From assembly GCA_017515325.1 (NCBI GenBank), contig JAFWGA010000045.1, positions 1 through 51,779 on the forward strand: DNA of 51,779 nucleotides, given 5' to 3'. The stretch's first letter is position 1; every line of letters starts with the position of its first letter. Under the pieces are notes generated by a model. That model was not told the DNA's origin. It ran no database searches and saw nothing but the letters and a program-made list of their open reading frames with translations. The translations under genes were made by a program, and so were the position numbers. Origin of the DNA: Blautia sp. Lineage in GTDB: Bacteria > Bacillota > Clostridia > Lachnospirales > Lachnospiraceae. Of the stretch, positions 1 to 7,329 are shown one piece after another.

Positions 1-192
1 AGCGGGAGCTTCTTCTTCGGCAGCAGGCTCTTCAGCGGCCTCAGCCTCAGCGGGAGCTTCTTCTTCGGCAGCAGGCTCTTCAGCGGCCTCAGCCTCAGCG
101 GGAGCTTCTTCTTCGGCAGCAGGCTCTTCAGCGGCCTCAGCTTCAGCAGGAGCTTCTTCCTCGGCGGCAGGCTCTTCAGCGGCCTCAGCTTC
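1..192 (-). repeat. 48-bp in-frame tandem repeat (four copies visible)
   Basis: Copies lie at 1-48, 49-96, 97-144 and 145-192, followed by a degenerate partial copy to about 220. Copies one to three are almost identical; the fourth has a few third-position changes. Each unit encodes 16 residues rich in Glu, Ala and Pro. The array continues beyond the left edge, so the copy number is unknown. Confidence 0.95.
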
Positions 193-723
193 AGCAGCTT
201 CTTCTTCAGCGGCCTCAGCATCTTCTGTCATGTCGGCTGCTTCTGCATCGGCAAAATTCAGGGTTATGACAGCGCTGCCGGCTTTCTTGGCACGGAAAAT
301 AAACTGCTCCGTACCTGTTGTTCCCATGGCGGCATCAGATCCTTCCTCTGTTTCGCTGCCTTCCTGGATGGTCACTGCCTCAATATAGCTTTGAGACTCA
401 AGTCCAATGACGTCTTCGTCAGAAATGGCATAGACCCAGGAAGAACCGGGATCCTCCGCGGCGGCAAGTTCAATGATCAGGGCGTCTCCAGAAGCTTCCA
501 TGGAGGCCTCTACAGAGGACTCGCCGACGACATCTCCTGTTTCCTCTTCTGTGTTTTCCGCTTCAATTTCGCCAAATTCCTCATTGGATTCGGCAATAAC
601 CTCCTCTTCTGGAGCCACAGCGTCTTCAGCCGGTGAGGAAGTATCTTTTGGGGTTCCACAACCGGCAACAAGCAGACAGGAACTCAGGAGTAAGGCCATT
701 GCTAATGCTGTTTTCTTCTTCAT
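1..723 (-). CDS. Lipoprotein with chagasin-like (I42) domain and tandem acidic tail, 3' end outside window
   Basis: The reading frame starts at 723 after an AAAGGA ribosome binding site and stays open to base 1, so only the first 241 codons are visible. Residues 1-22 form a lipoprotein signal with lipobox LVAGC. An acidic linker follows, then a region with EDPGSSWVY and FIFRAKKAGSAVITLNF. These resemble the tryptophan/tyrosine loop and the final strand of the chagasin/I42 cysteine-protease inhibitor fold (family knowledge). The C-terminal part becomes a Glu/Ala/Pro repeat of 16 residues (EAEAAEEPAAEEEAPA) that runs off the edge. Likely an exported, membrane-anchored protein that could inhibit secreted cysteine proteases; the I42 match is by motif only. 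The acidic tail is not typical of I42 proteins. Confidence 0.75.
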   Translation of the reverse strand, partial: MKKKTALAMALLLSSCLLVAGCGTPKDTSSPAEDAVAPEEEVIAESNEEFGEIEAENTEEETGDVVGESSVEASMEASGDALIIELAAAEDPGSSWVYAISDEDVIGLESQSYIEAVTIQEGSETEEGSDAAMGTTGTEQFIFRAKKAGSAVITLNFADAEAADMTEDAEAAEEEAAEAEAAEEPAAEEEAPAEAEAAEEPAAEEEAPAEAEAAEEPAAEEEAPAEAEAAEEPAAEEEAPA

Positions 724-1085
724 AGTAAAATCCTTTCTTTCCATACGTTGCGTTTTTCGCTGGGGTTTCGTTCTGACTCGTTGTCTGCGCCGATGTTACG
801 CTCTGCAAACAGAAAAGCCTGCAATCTGTGTCTGCGTATAGGATAGCGACAGTGCAGCGATTCAGAAGCGGTGATTCGAAGTTAACAATAGTTACGTACA
901 TACCGGTTGCAATAAACAGAGCGTCCTGTCACAGTTGCAGCTCGCGGCAAGTGTGAGGTGCTGACGGAACGGGTATCGACAGAGCAACTATTGTAATTAT
1001 AGCATAGAAAATCAGCTCCGTAAACAGAAGGCTTAGACACTGTAAGGAGAAAATGCTGCTGAACAAGGAAAATCGTTCGGCGAAG
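724..1085. other. Gene-free region with long leader and inverted repeat
   Basis: No convincing gene. It contains the putative minus-strand promoter for the I42 lipoprotein (996-1024), giving an untranslated leader of about 265 bases. An inverted repeat, TAACAATAGTT at 883-893 and its near-complement at 986-996 (10 of 11), bounds most of this leader. The segment also carries the short string TGACGGAAC that recurs in other gaps (1939, 34332, 43072). Confidence 0.5.
996..1024 (-). promoter_or_regulatory. Putative sigma-A promoter for the I42 lipoprotein gene
   Basis: On the minus strand TTTACG (1019-1024) is followed after 17 bases by a perfect TATAAT (996-1001). It points towards the lipoprotein start at 723. 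Confidence 0.6.
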
Positions 1086-1817
1086 TCAGGGAGCAATAAG
1101 GGAGTCACTGTTTATCGGGAAGGTAAAATAGGTATCGGTAAACGGCTCGTCCTCAAGGGTGAAGTGCCACCATTCTTCGACGAGAGGCTTAAATCCGTGT
1201 GCCAGCATGGCTTCGCGCAGGATCATGCGGTTGGCGTACTGCTCTTCGGTGATGTCGGTGTAATCAGGATGGGAGAGTTGGCCGAAATAATCGAAGGTGC
1301 CGCCCATGTCGACCTCTTTTTCCGTCGTCATGTCAAACAGCGTAAGATCCACGGTGCTGCCGCGGCTGTGCCCGGAATGCTCCGCAATGTAGCCTTGGGG
1401 GAAGAGAACGTCCTTTTCCAGTTCAGGATAGAAATATTCCTTCATCCTGGTGTCCTCCGGATCCAAAGCCCAGTTCATGAAATGGGTGACAGCCTTCTGG
1501 GGGCGATAGGCATCAAAAATCTTCAGGCGGTATCCTTTTTCGATCAGTTCATCGCTGACCTCCCTGAGGGCGGCGGCGGCTTCCTTGGTCAGAAAGGCCA
1601 GGGGCTCTTCATAGCCGTCGATCCGATCTCCGACAAAGTTGTAGGTGGAATAGTAGCGGATCTCCAAAATGGCATCTGGAACCGCCTCGCTGAGCAGTAC
1701 AAAATCGGAGGAATCATTAGAAAGAATGACATCATCCGTCTGGGCGGCAGGCACTGCAGCGGAAGAGAAAAGCACAGCCAGGGTGCAAATTATCGCAATC
1801 AATTTCCGGGATTTCAT
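1086..1817 (-). CDS. Exported VanX-like D-alanyl-D-alanine dipeptidase (M15D)
   Basis: Encodes 243 residues from the ATG at 1817, chosen because GAAAGG sits just upstream of it; the ATG 24 bases earlier lacks such a site. Residues 1-26 are a signal peptide without a lipobox. The M15D zinc and catalytic signature is intact: H150 and D157 in SGHSRGSTVDLTL, and E215 plus H218 in EEWWHF; FDAYRPQ near residue 101-107 carries the substrate-binding Arg. The family cleaves D-Ala-D-Ala or related D,D-dipeptides. As the protein is exported, it more likely recycles wall-derived dipeptides than confers vancomycin resistance as cytoplasmic VanX does; no vanA, vanH or vanRS genes are nearby. It lies between two exported-lipoprotein genes on the same strand but with gaps over 200 bp, so it is probably transcribed alone. 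Confidence 0.88.
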   Translation of the reverse strand: MKSRKLIAIICTLAVLFSSAAVPAAQTDDVILSNDSSDFVLLSEAVPDAILEIRYYSTYNFVGDRIDGYEEPLAFLTKEAAAALREVSDELIEKGYRLKIFDAYRPQKAVTHFMNWALDPEDTRMKEYFYPELEKDVLFPQGYIAEHSGHSRGSTVDLTLFDMTTEKEVDMGGTFDYFGQLSHPDYTDITEEQYANRMILREAMLAHGFKPLVEEWWHFTLEDEPFTDTYFTFPINSDSLIAP

Positions 1818-2062
1818 AGACTTTTTCCTTTCTTTGAACATAAACGATGGTACTCTTATTTCAGTGGGGATTCGTTAAGGACCTGTCCTTGGTTATTCGT
1901 CTTTAGCAGCACCCACACCGCAGCAGAGTATAAGGTATTGACGGAACAGTTATGAGAAAGTCGCCAATCGTCCTGCAGACTCCCCCGGCTTTCTCAGCAA
2001 CTCGGTCTGGCAAGGCGGAAAAGCACTTCAGGCGTTTTCCCGATTGGTGGGAGGGGGAAGGA

Positions 2063-2707
2063 TCAGTCCAGCAGTCCTTTGTCAATGATCTGGAAATTAG
2101 CCCTGTGAATGTACAAGGCTTTCCCATCAACCATAAGTTTCGTGAAGCGGGGAAGGTCTTCCTCTACCTCCCAGTATACCTTTTTCCCGGAAAAGGCGTA
2201 AATGGGCATACCGGTCTGGGACTTGATGATCACTACCATGGGTTTGCCAAAGGCATTTTTGATCTTGTTTACCTTGCCGGCAATCAGCGTGGAATCAAGA
2301 AGCCCGGAGGAATCGCTGTCCACCTTGTCCAGATAAAACTCGTAATCCGGCTTCAGGTCGGTATCATAGAAAATACAGGTATCCCCGCAGCTGATCATCT
2401 GCTTTCCATCGATGGTAATGGTGATGACAGAGCTGAGGGATTTTTCGGATATCCATCCGTCAGAGGCGGAGGAATAGACTTTTTCCTCGATGATATTGTT
2501 GTCGATATCGATCTTCTTTCCGTGGGTTCGCAAGGTGCGGATTCCATCGTTGTCAAAGGTGTCAATATAGTATTCGTTGCCGAAAATACTCCCGTGAAGC
2601 TCATGTACGCCACTCTGGAGCTTGGCACAGCCGGAGAGTGAGGTTATGGCCAGTATCAGAATCAAGGCAAGAGCCAGCTTACGGGGTGCAGATCTTTTTG
2701 TTTTCAT
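2063..2707 (-). CDS. DUF5052-type lipoprotein
   Basis: A 214-residue protein with signal sequence and lipobox SLSGC (Cys about residue 27), so it is probably anchored to the outer face of the membrane. The body (IDTFDNDGIRTLRTHGKK, SSVITITIDGKQMISCGDTC, KKVYWEVEEDLPRFTKLMVDGKALYIHRANFQIIDKGLL) matches my memory of the clostridial DUF5052 family, whose function is unknown. Two Cys lie in the body close to each other region-wise (C in ISCGDTC), which could form a disulfide. The start is preceded by GGAGGAATAAC. No obvious operon partner; the upstream 290 bp holds dispersed repeats. Confidence 0.8.
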   Translation of the reverse strand: MKTKRSAPRKLALALILILAITSLSGCAKLQSGVHELHGSIFGNEYYIDTFDNDGIRTLRTHGKKIDIDNNIIEEKVYSSASDGWISEKSLSSVITITIDGKQMISCGDTCIFYDTDLKPDYEFYLDKVDSDSSGLLDSTLIAGKVNKIKNAFGKPMVVIIKSQTGMPIYAFSGKKVYWEVEEDLPRFTKLMVDGKALYIHRANFQIIDKGLLD

Positions 2708-2730
2708 GTTATTCCTCCGTTGGTCGGATA

Positions 2731-2750
2731 CATTCCGACCTTTTCGGCTG
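2731..2750. repeat. Short perfect inverted repeat upstream of the DUF5052 gene
   Basis: GGTCGGA and TCCGACC flank a five-base loop, about 25 bp before the start codon of the DUF5052 lipoprotein on the minus strand. It could be an operator or an RNA hairpin in the leader. Confidence 0.45.
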
Positions 2751-2752
2751 CT

Positions 2753-2796
2753 AAAGTGACCGATATCAACGGCATTCGCAGAATCCGTGCTTCGCG
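2753..2796. repeat. Dispersed 44-bp repeat, copy 1
   Basis: Matches 30242-30285 in 40 of 44 positions, same orientation (AAAGTGACCGATATCAACG then CATTCGCA). Both copies are in gaps between genes. No coding sense; family of short intergenic repeats. Confidence 0.8.
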
Positions 2797-2872
2797 TTAA
2801 TCAGCTGCTGCGCATAGGTCGAAACATTCATGACGCGGCTTGAGGATAATGAGGCAGATGGCGTCTCTACCA

Positions 2873-2908
2873 TAATAAAAGGATAGCACCGGCAAGCCGG
2901 CGCTATCC
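2873..2908 (-). terminator. Intrinsic terminator of the AarF/DUF308 operon
   Basis: Read on the minus strand, GGATAGCGCCGG and CCGGTGCTATCC form a stem with one mismatch around CTTG, followed by TTTTATTAT. It lies about 95 bp after the stop codon of the kinase-like gene. Confidence 0.75.
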
Positions 2909-2954
2909 CATCATCCGCATCAATTGTGGTTCAGAACTACTCAGGCCGACGGCC

Positions 2955-2990
2955 CGCACTGGCTGCGAGCTGCGTATGCGACTGTATGGG
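2955..2990. repeat. Dispersed 36-bp repeat, copy 1
   Basis: Similar to 35247-35282 in about 31 of 36 positions (CGCACTGGCTGCGAGCTG then GTATG...GTATGG). In the second copy the left part pairs into a clean hairpin; in this copy the left arm has diverged. Related text is seen at 30427-30455. Confidence 0.6.
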
Positions 2991-2999
2991 TAGTGGTTT

Positions 3000-4910
3000 T
3001 TATTTTTTCGGCGTCATTTTTATAATCGTATAGATGCCCAGGGCAATGGAGAAGATAAAGCCGATAAAGGAGATGATCGGCATCCCAAAGAGCATCTTTG
3101 GCTCAATATCGGAAAGACACATGATGCTCGACCCGAAAAACAGCACACAGGAGAAGACGGCGAGGACGATGTTCCTTGTGGTCTCCTGGAGAGAATCCAC
3201 AATGTCCTGATAGCCGGTCAGCTCCAGATTGAGCTTCATCCTTCCTTTGACAAGGTTCTTTAAAGCGTCTGCGGCAAATACCGGTATCTTCGCGGTTTTC
3301 TTTCCGAGTGAGAGGGCTTCCTTCCCCGCGCTCAGAAGGGATTGCTGAAGATCGAAATTCTGCTTCATCCGATCCATCATCTTGTTGGACAGCTTCTCAA
3401 AGAGATTGAGATCTGGGCAAAGCTCCTCAAGAACGCCCTCGAAGGTGGCAAGGGAACGAACCAGCATGGTGTATTCGGAAGGAAGGGTGATGTAGTTGGC
3501 AGCCGCAACATCCATCAGATCGCCCAACAGAACAGCGGTATCCAGCTCGGCAAGGTTTGTCACGTTCATATACCGGTCAAGGAAGGCTTCCGCGTCCTCG
3601 ATCAGCTTGGAACGGTTGGTCTTGGGAGAAGCGGCGCCCATGGACATGACTGATGAAACGAGGGTCTCCGTATCCCCCTCAATGAGGGCAATAATCAAAT
3701 CCTGGATCAGATTGATATTGGAATCGGAAATATGGCCGATCATACCGAAATCAATCCAACATGGCTTACCCTGGGTGACCATGATATTTCCCTGATGGGG
3801 ATCCCCATGGAAGGTGCCTACATCCAGAACCTGATGGATATAATTGTCGATGAGAACCATTCCCAGTTCATTGACATCATAACCATCCTGTATCAGGAGA
3901 TCCCTATGGGAGACGGAATAGCCGTCCACGAAGGTCATCGTCATAATGCGCTCGGTAGAGAGCTCGTCTATGATGGTAGGACAGGTGATTTTTTCTTCGT
4001 CTTCAATACAGTTTTCCTTGAAGAAACGGGTATGGTCTGCCTCAACACGGAAATCCAGCTCTTCCTCGGTAACTGCTTCCAGCTCTTCCAGGACAGAGAC
4101 CAGATCCAGCTGATTGTCATCATCGCCTGAGACACCGCTGACCAGGCCGGCAAGCTTTTTCAGAAGGACAAAATCCTTTCTCATCATATCAGCGATGAGA
4201 GGCCGCTGCACCTTGGTCACAACTCTGGTACCGTCGAGGAGAACACCATAGTGGGCCTGTCCGATGGAAGCGGAGCCGAGAGGCTCATCCTGGAATTCAC
4301 GGAATATTTCTTCGATTTTTTTGCCTGTTTCCTGCTCGATCACGGCGCGGGCGATGGCAGGATCCAGAGGCTTAACATTCTGACGCAGGGACTGCAGCTC
4401 CTGGCAGTAGCTTTCCGGCAAAAGATCCACACGGCTGGACATGATCTGGCCGATCTTTACGTAAGTAGGACCGAGATCCTCCAGGGTGGTGCGCAGCTCC
4501 AGCGGAGTAAAGCCGCCTGCGTAAAAATTGTGCTTTGCGAAAATGCTGAGGATCTCTCCGGAACGCTTCTTTTCCCTTTTCTGCATGGAGGAAATATCTC
4601 CCGCCAGCAGGCGTTTCAGATCCTCGCTCAGCTCCTGTATGTTTTGCTGATACTGATTTGCCACCATTTCCTTTTTGAGCTCTCTTTTTTCCTGGCGGGT
4701 CTTGTTAAGCTGCCTTTGGAGCTCTTTCTTTTCCTGGGCGTTTTTTTCCTTGAGATTTTTCTGCAGCTCTACCTTTTCCTGGGCGTTCCGCTGCAGCTCT
4801 TCTTCCAATTCTTTTCTCTTCTGCTCTCGAAGCTCCAGCTCTTCCTGCAGTCTCTGCTTTTCCTCGGAGAAATCCGTTGTTCTCCTGCCGCTGTCTTTTC
4901 TCTTTGCCAT
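3000..4910 (-). CDS. AarF/UbiB (ABC1) kinase-like protein with N-terminal coiled coil
   Basis: A 636-residue protein. Residues 1-100 are a Lys/Glu/Gln-rich coiled coil, which is not part of the core family. The ABC1/UbiB core follows: KIGQ at 152-155, the alanine/glycine loop GSASIGQAH at 212-220, K233, HGDPHQGN at 368-375 and DFG at 387-389. Two hydrophobic segments close the protein (about 575-600 and 608-632). UbiB proteins are atypical ATPases or kinases of the inner membrane, linked to isoprenoid lipid handling in organisms that make quinones; a quinone role is doubtful in a fermentative anaerobe (inference). It is the last gene of a three-gene operon, 15 bp after the DUF308 gene, and is followed by a terminator. 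Confidence 0.9.
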   Translation of the reverse strand: MAKRKDSGRRTTDFSEEKQRLQEELELREQKRKELEEELQRNAQEKVELQKNLKEKNAQEKKELQRQLNKTRQEKRELKKEMVANQYQQNIQELSEDLKRLLAGDISSMQKREKKRSGEILSIFAKHNFYAGGFTPLELRTTLEDLGPTYVKIGQIMSSRVDLLPESYCQELQSLRQNVKPLDPAIARAVIEQETGKKIEEIFREFQDEPLGSASIGQAHYGVLLDGTRVVTKVQRPLIADMMRKDFVLLKKLAGLVSGVSGDDDNQLDLVSVLEELEAVTEEELDFRVEADHTRFFKENCIEDEEKITCPTIIDELSTERIMTMTFVDGYSVSHRDLLIQDGYDVNELGMVLIDNYIHQVLDVGTFHGDPHQGNIMVTQGKPCWIDFGMIGHISDSNINLIQDLIIALIEGDTETLVSSVMSMGAASPKTNRSKLIEDAEAFLDRYMNVTNLAELDTAVLLGDLMDVAAANYITLPSEYTMLVRSLATFEGVLEELCPDLNLFEKLSNKMMDRMKQNFDLQQSLLSAGKEALSLGKKTAKIPVFAADALKNLVKGRMKLNLELTGYQDIVDSLQETTRNIVLAVFSCVLFFGSSIMCLSDIEPKMLFGMPIISFIGFIFSIALGIYTIIKMTPKK

Positions 4911-4925
4911 TCTTAGATCCCCCCT

Positions 4926-5474
4926 TTATTCACTCTTGATCGGCCAGACCCAAATCAGGCGCAGCGCACTAACCAAAGAAGAAAACAGCAACACCCATCC
5001 GATGGAATTCAACAGTGCGTTCAGCGTATCCCACCAGGGATTGTTAAAGATAATAAGCCCCAGCACGATCAGGGAGATGGAAAGCAGTACCATGATCCAC
5101 CATCCCTTTCGGCCGGAACGCCTGGCAAATACCAGAGAGTGGATCACGCCGTGGATTCCGTCAATCAGGAGGAATCCGCCGAACAGCAAGCTGAGGATAT
5201 GCAGGGTGTTCAGATCGTAAAGGATGGCGTAAATTCCGGCGATGGCCAGCACCAGGGCTACCGTCAGAAAAACAAAGTCCATCAAAGACCTTTGGCTGCT
5301 GAGAAAATTAAAAATGAGGACGATAGAGATGATCAACAAAACCGACCCTAGAACATCGATCAGTATTTTGGCATATTCGTCCGGAAAGATGATCAGTATA
5401 ATGCCGAAGGCCATCAGAATGATCGAGTTCATGATCGATCGGCTTCGCAATTTGTTTAATCCTTGAAAGAGCAT
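4926..5474 (-). CDS. DUF308/HdeD-like integral membrane protein
   Basis: A 182-residue protein with about six hydrophobic segments, made of repeated pairs of helices with short loops (for example IILMAFGIILIIFPDEYAKILIDVLGSVLLIISIVLIF), the pattern of DUF308 short-repeat proteins such as HdeD. A basic N-terminus precedes the first helix. Middle gene of the operon: 20 bp after the coiled-coil gene and 15 bp before the AarF-like gene. Its function is unknown; the neighbours suggest that it forms a membrane platform with the kinase-like protein (inference). Confidence 0.85.
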   Translation of the reverse strand: MLFQGLNKLRSRSIMNSIILMAFGIILIIFPDEYAKILIDVLGSVLLIISIVLIFNFLSSQRSLMDFVFLTVALVLAIAGIYAILYDLNTLHILSLLFGGFLLIDGIHGVIHSLVFARRSGRKGWWIMVLLSISLIVLGLIIFNNPWWDTLNALLNSIGWVLLFSSLVSALRLIWVWPIKSE

Positions 5475-5494
5475 CTAAAACCCTCCTTTATTAC

Positions 5495-6013
5495 TCATTC
5501 TGCTTCCGCTTTGTCATCTGCAGGAGCGGTCTCCCCTTCTTGCTTTGTCTGAGCGGTTTCCTCTTCCTGTACTTCAGTCTCAGTGCCGGCAGTCGCGAAT
5601 CTTTCATTATACTCTTCCACGGCCGCCGTGACCTCGAGAATAGAAAGCTTTGCGTCACTGATCAGATAATCGATGGTCTCATAGACGTCGGCGATATGCA
5701 GGTACATATCGTCGATATATCTCTCAAGAAGCTTTTTGTCATGGGCTTCTTTCTTATCCTGGAGTTTCGCTTCCAAGGTCATCTGCAGTTTGATCAGGTT
5801 GCTGCCGAGTTTGCTCTTTTTCTCTTCCCCGGCGATACGGATCCTCTCCTGCAAGGCGACAACATCGCCCTTGGCCGTGCTGATCTTGTCCCTGATCGTT
5901 TCTTCCCGCAGTTCACGTGCTGCTTTTGTCTCTTCGGCGGCTTTGGCTGCCTTTTCACTAAGGACTGCCAGATTGGCGCTTAACCTGGCAAGCCTTTCGT
6001 CCATCTTGGCCAT
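5495..6013 (-). CDS. Coiled-coil protein of unknown function
   Basis: A 172-residue soluble protein, almost entirely helical, with Ala/Glu/Lys heptad-like sequence over residues 1-130 and a disordered, acidic Glu/Thr/Ala tail from about 142. No signal peptide or membrane segment. I do not recognise a family. The start at 6013 has AGGAAAGGAG five bases upstream. First gene of an operon with DUF308 and AarF-like genes. Since the AarF-like protein also has a long N-terminal coiled coil, a physical interaction between the two is plausible (inference). Confidence 0.85.
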   Translation of the reverse strand: MAKMDERLARLSANLAVLSEKAAKAAEETKAARELREETIRDKISTAKGDVVALQERIRIAGEEKKSKLGSNLIKLQMTLEAKLQDKKEAHDKKLLERYIDDMYLHIADVYETIDYLISDAKLSILEVTAAVEEYNERFATAGTETEVQEEETAQTKQEGETAPADDKAEAE

Positions 6014-6066
6014 AAGGACTCCTTTCCTAAATAATAAATAAAATAAAAAGAAATTCGTTACTTAAA

Positions 6067-6095
6067 TTTATAGCATAGGGCAATTGTTCTGTCAA
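6067..6095 (-). promoter_or_regulatory. Sigma-A promoter of the coiled-coil/DUF308/AarF operon
   Basis: On the minus strand a perfect TTGACA (6090-6095) is followed after exactly 17 bases by TATAAA (6067-6072), about 55 bp before the start codon at 6013. The leader is very A/T-rich. Confidence 0.8.
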
Positions 6096-6130
6096 GGAAG
6101 TTAGGGGCTTCGGGCATGGTGAACAGATCG

Positions 6131-6159
6131 TTGAAAATTAACAGCAAACATGTTAGACT
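6131..6159 (+). promoter_or_regulatory. Putative sigma-A promoter for the Mbeg1-like/nagA pair
   Basis: TTGAAA (6131-6136), a 17-base spacer and TAGACT (6154-6159) lie about 50 bp before the ATG at 6208. It diverges from the promoter at 6067-6095. Confidence 0.55.
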
Positions 6160-6207
6160 GCCTGATGGGCTTGAATACAAACTACAGATAAAGGGTGATG
6201 GAAAATC

Positions 6208-7329
6208 ATGGCGAATATGAATGACTATCTGGATTGGCGCGGTGACCTGACCTTCTATCAGGATCCTTTCTGCGAGGTGGACAATCTGATCCTGGCTCAG
6301 CTGGCTTATACCGATTTTGACGGGATTGTGCCGGATTTGGCCAGTGGGGAGAAGATATCCCTCCGTGATGTATTTAACCAATATTATAAGCTTCACACGG
6401 CCGAAGAAATCCTGCACAGGGTCTCTTTCGTCAAGCTGGCTCCCTTTTTGATGGATAAGCTGGTACAGACTGCTCGTTTCCAGAATATCCGGCTGATGGC
6501 CTATGAAAATCATATCAATCAGGAAAAGGGTTCTCAGTTTTCAGCCATTACATATGAACTGGGAGACGGTTCCTTGTGCATTGCCTATCGCGGAACGGAT
6601 GACACCTTTACAGGCTGGAAGGAGGATTTCAAGTTCAGCTATCAGGATGAGACAATCGGTCAGGGGGTGGCTGTGGATTATCTCAATGCCATAGCCAGCG
6701 GCGCGGGGAAAAAACGCCTGAGGGTCTGCGGCCACTCCAAGGGAGGAAACTTTGCCGTCTATGCCGCGGCTATGGCTGAGCCGGAGTTTCAGCAGTGTCT
6801 GGACGCTGTCTATACCAATGACGGGCCTGGCTTCAGGGGAAAGCTGCTCCGGAACGCAGGCTATCACAGAGTTCTGCCCTTGATCCATAGCTTTATCCCG
6901 GAGGATTCCGTGATCGGTCTGCTGCTGGAGAATATGTTTACCCACACTGTAGTCAAATGCAAGGGGATCGGAATCATGCAGCATGATGCCATGAACTGGG
7001 AGGTACTGGGACATCGTTTTGTCAGAGTGGCAGCCCCTTCGGAGACAAGCCGGTTCTTTCAGGAGACCTTCCGGCGCTGGATCGATGGGATGAGTGACAG
7101 GCAGAGGGAGGAATTTGTCCATTCCCTTTTTTCCATCGTGGAAGCCACAGGCGCCAGGACAATTGGGGAGATAAAGAAAGAAGGGCTGATCTCGGTGGGT
7201 GAGATGCTTCGCAAGATGTGGGAGATGCCGAAGGAGAAGCAGGCGGATTTCCTTGGCGCATGGGGAAGGCTGATTGCCAGCGCAAAGGATACGCTGGAAA
7301 GGGAAAGGGAAGGGGAATCAGAAGAGTGA
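6208..7329 (+). CDS. Mbeg1-like (DUF2974) alpha/beta hydrolase
   Basis: A 373-residue cytoplasmic protein without signal peptide. The lipase-type nucleophile elbow GHSKGGN lies around residue 177-183, and AYRGTDDTFTGWKEDF around residue 128-143 is the conserved oxyanion/Thr-Asp region of the DUF2974 family, which is annotated as lipase-like. The C-terminal 100 residues are helical and charged. The substrate is unknown. Its TGA overlaps the GTG start of nagA by four bases (GTGA), so the two are translationally coupled although no metabolic link is obvious. Confidence 0.85.
   Translation: MANMNDYLDWRGDLTFYQDPFCEVDNLILAQLAYTDFDGIVPDLASGEKISLRDVFNQYYKLHTAEEILHRVSFVKLAPFLMDKLVQTARFQNIRLMAYENHINQEKGSQFSAITYELGDGSLCIAYRGTDDTFTGWKEDFKFSYQDETIGQGVAVDYLNAIASGAGKKRLRVCGHSKGGNFAVYAAAMAEPEFQQCLDAVYTNDGPGFRGKLLRNAGYHRVLPLIHSFIPEDSVIGLLLENMFTHTVVKCKGIGIMQHDAMNWEVLGHRFVRVAAPSETSRFFQETFRRWIDGMSDRQREEFVHSLFSIVEATGARTIGEIKKEGLISVGEMLRKMWEMPKEKQADFLGAWGRLIASAKDTLEREREGESEE

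Noticed and set aside
1-192. CRISPR-like array
   Set aside because: The repeats are directly adjacent in-frame 48-bp units with no spacers and encode a protein tail.
1086-1817. Part of a vancomycin-resistance cluster
   Set aside because: The VanX-like protein is exported and no vanH, ligase or vanRS genes are adjacent.
1053-1955. 300-codon plus-strand frame opposite the VanX-like gene
   Set aside because: The minus-strand gene has a full catalytic motif and signal peptide; the opposite frame has no family features and is a shadow.
4251-4916. Plus-strand frames rich in Leu/Phe/Ser opposite the AarF-like gene
   Set aside because: Antisense of the Lys/Glu coiled coil gives such composition; no start signal or family match.
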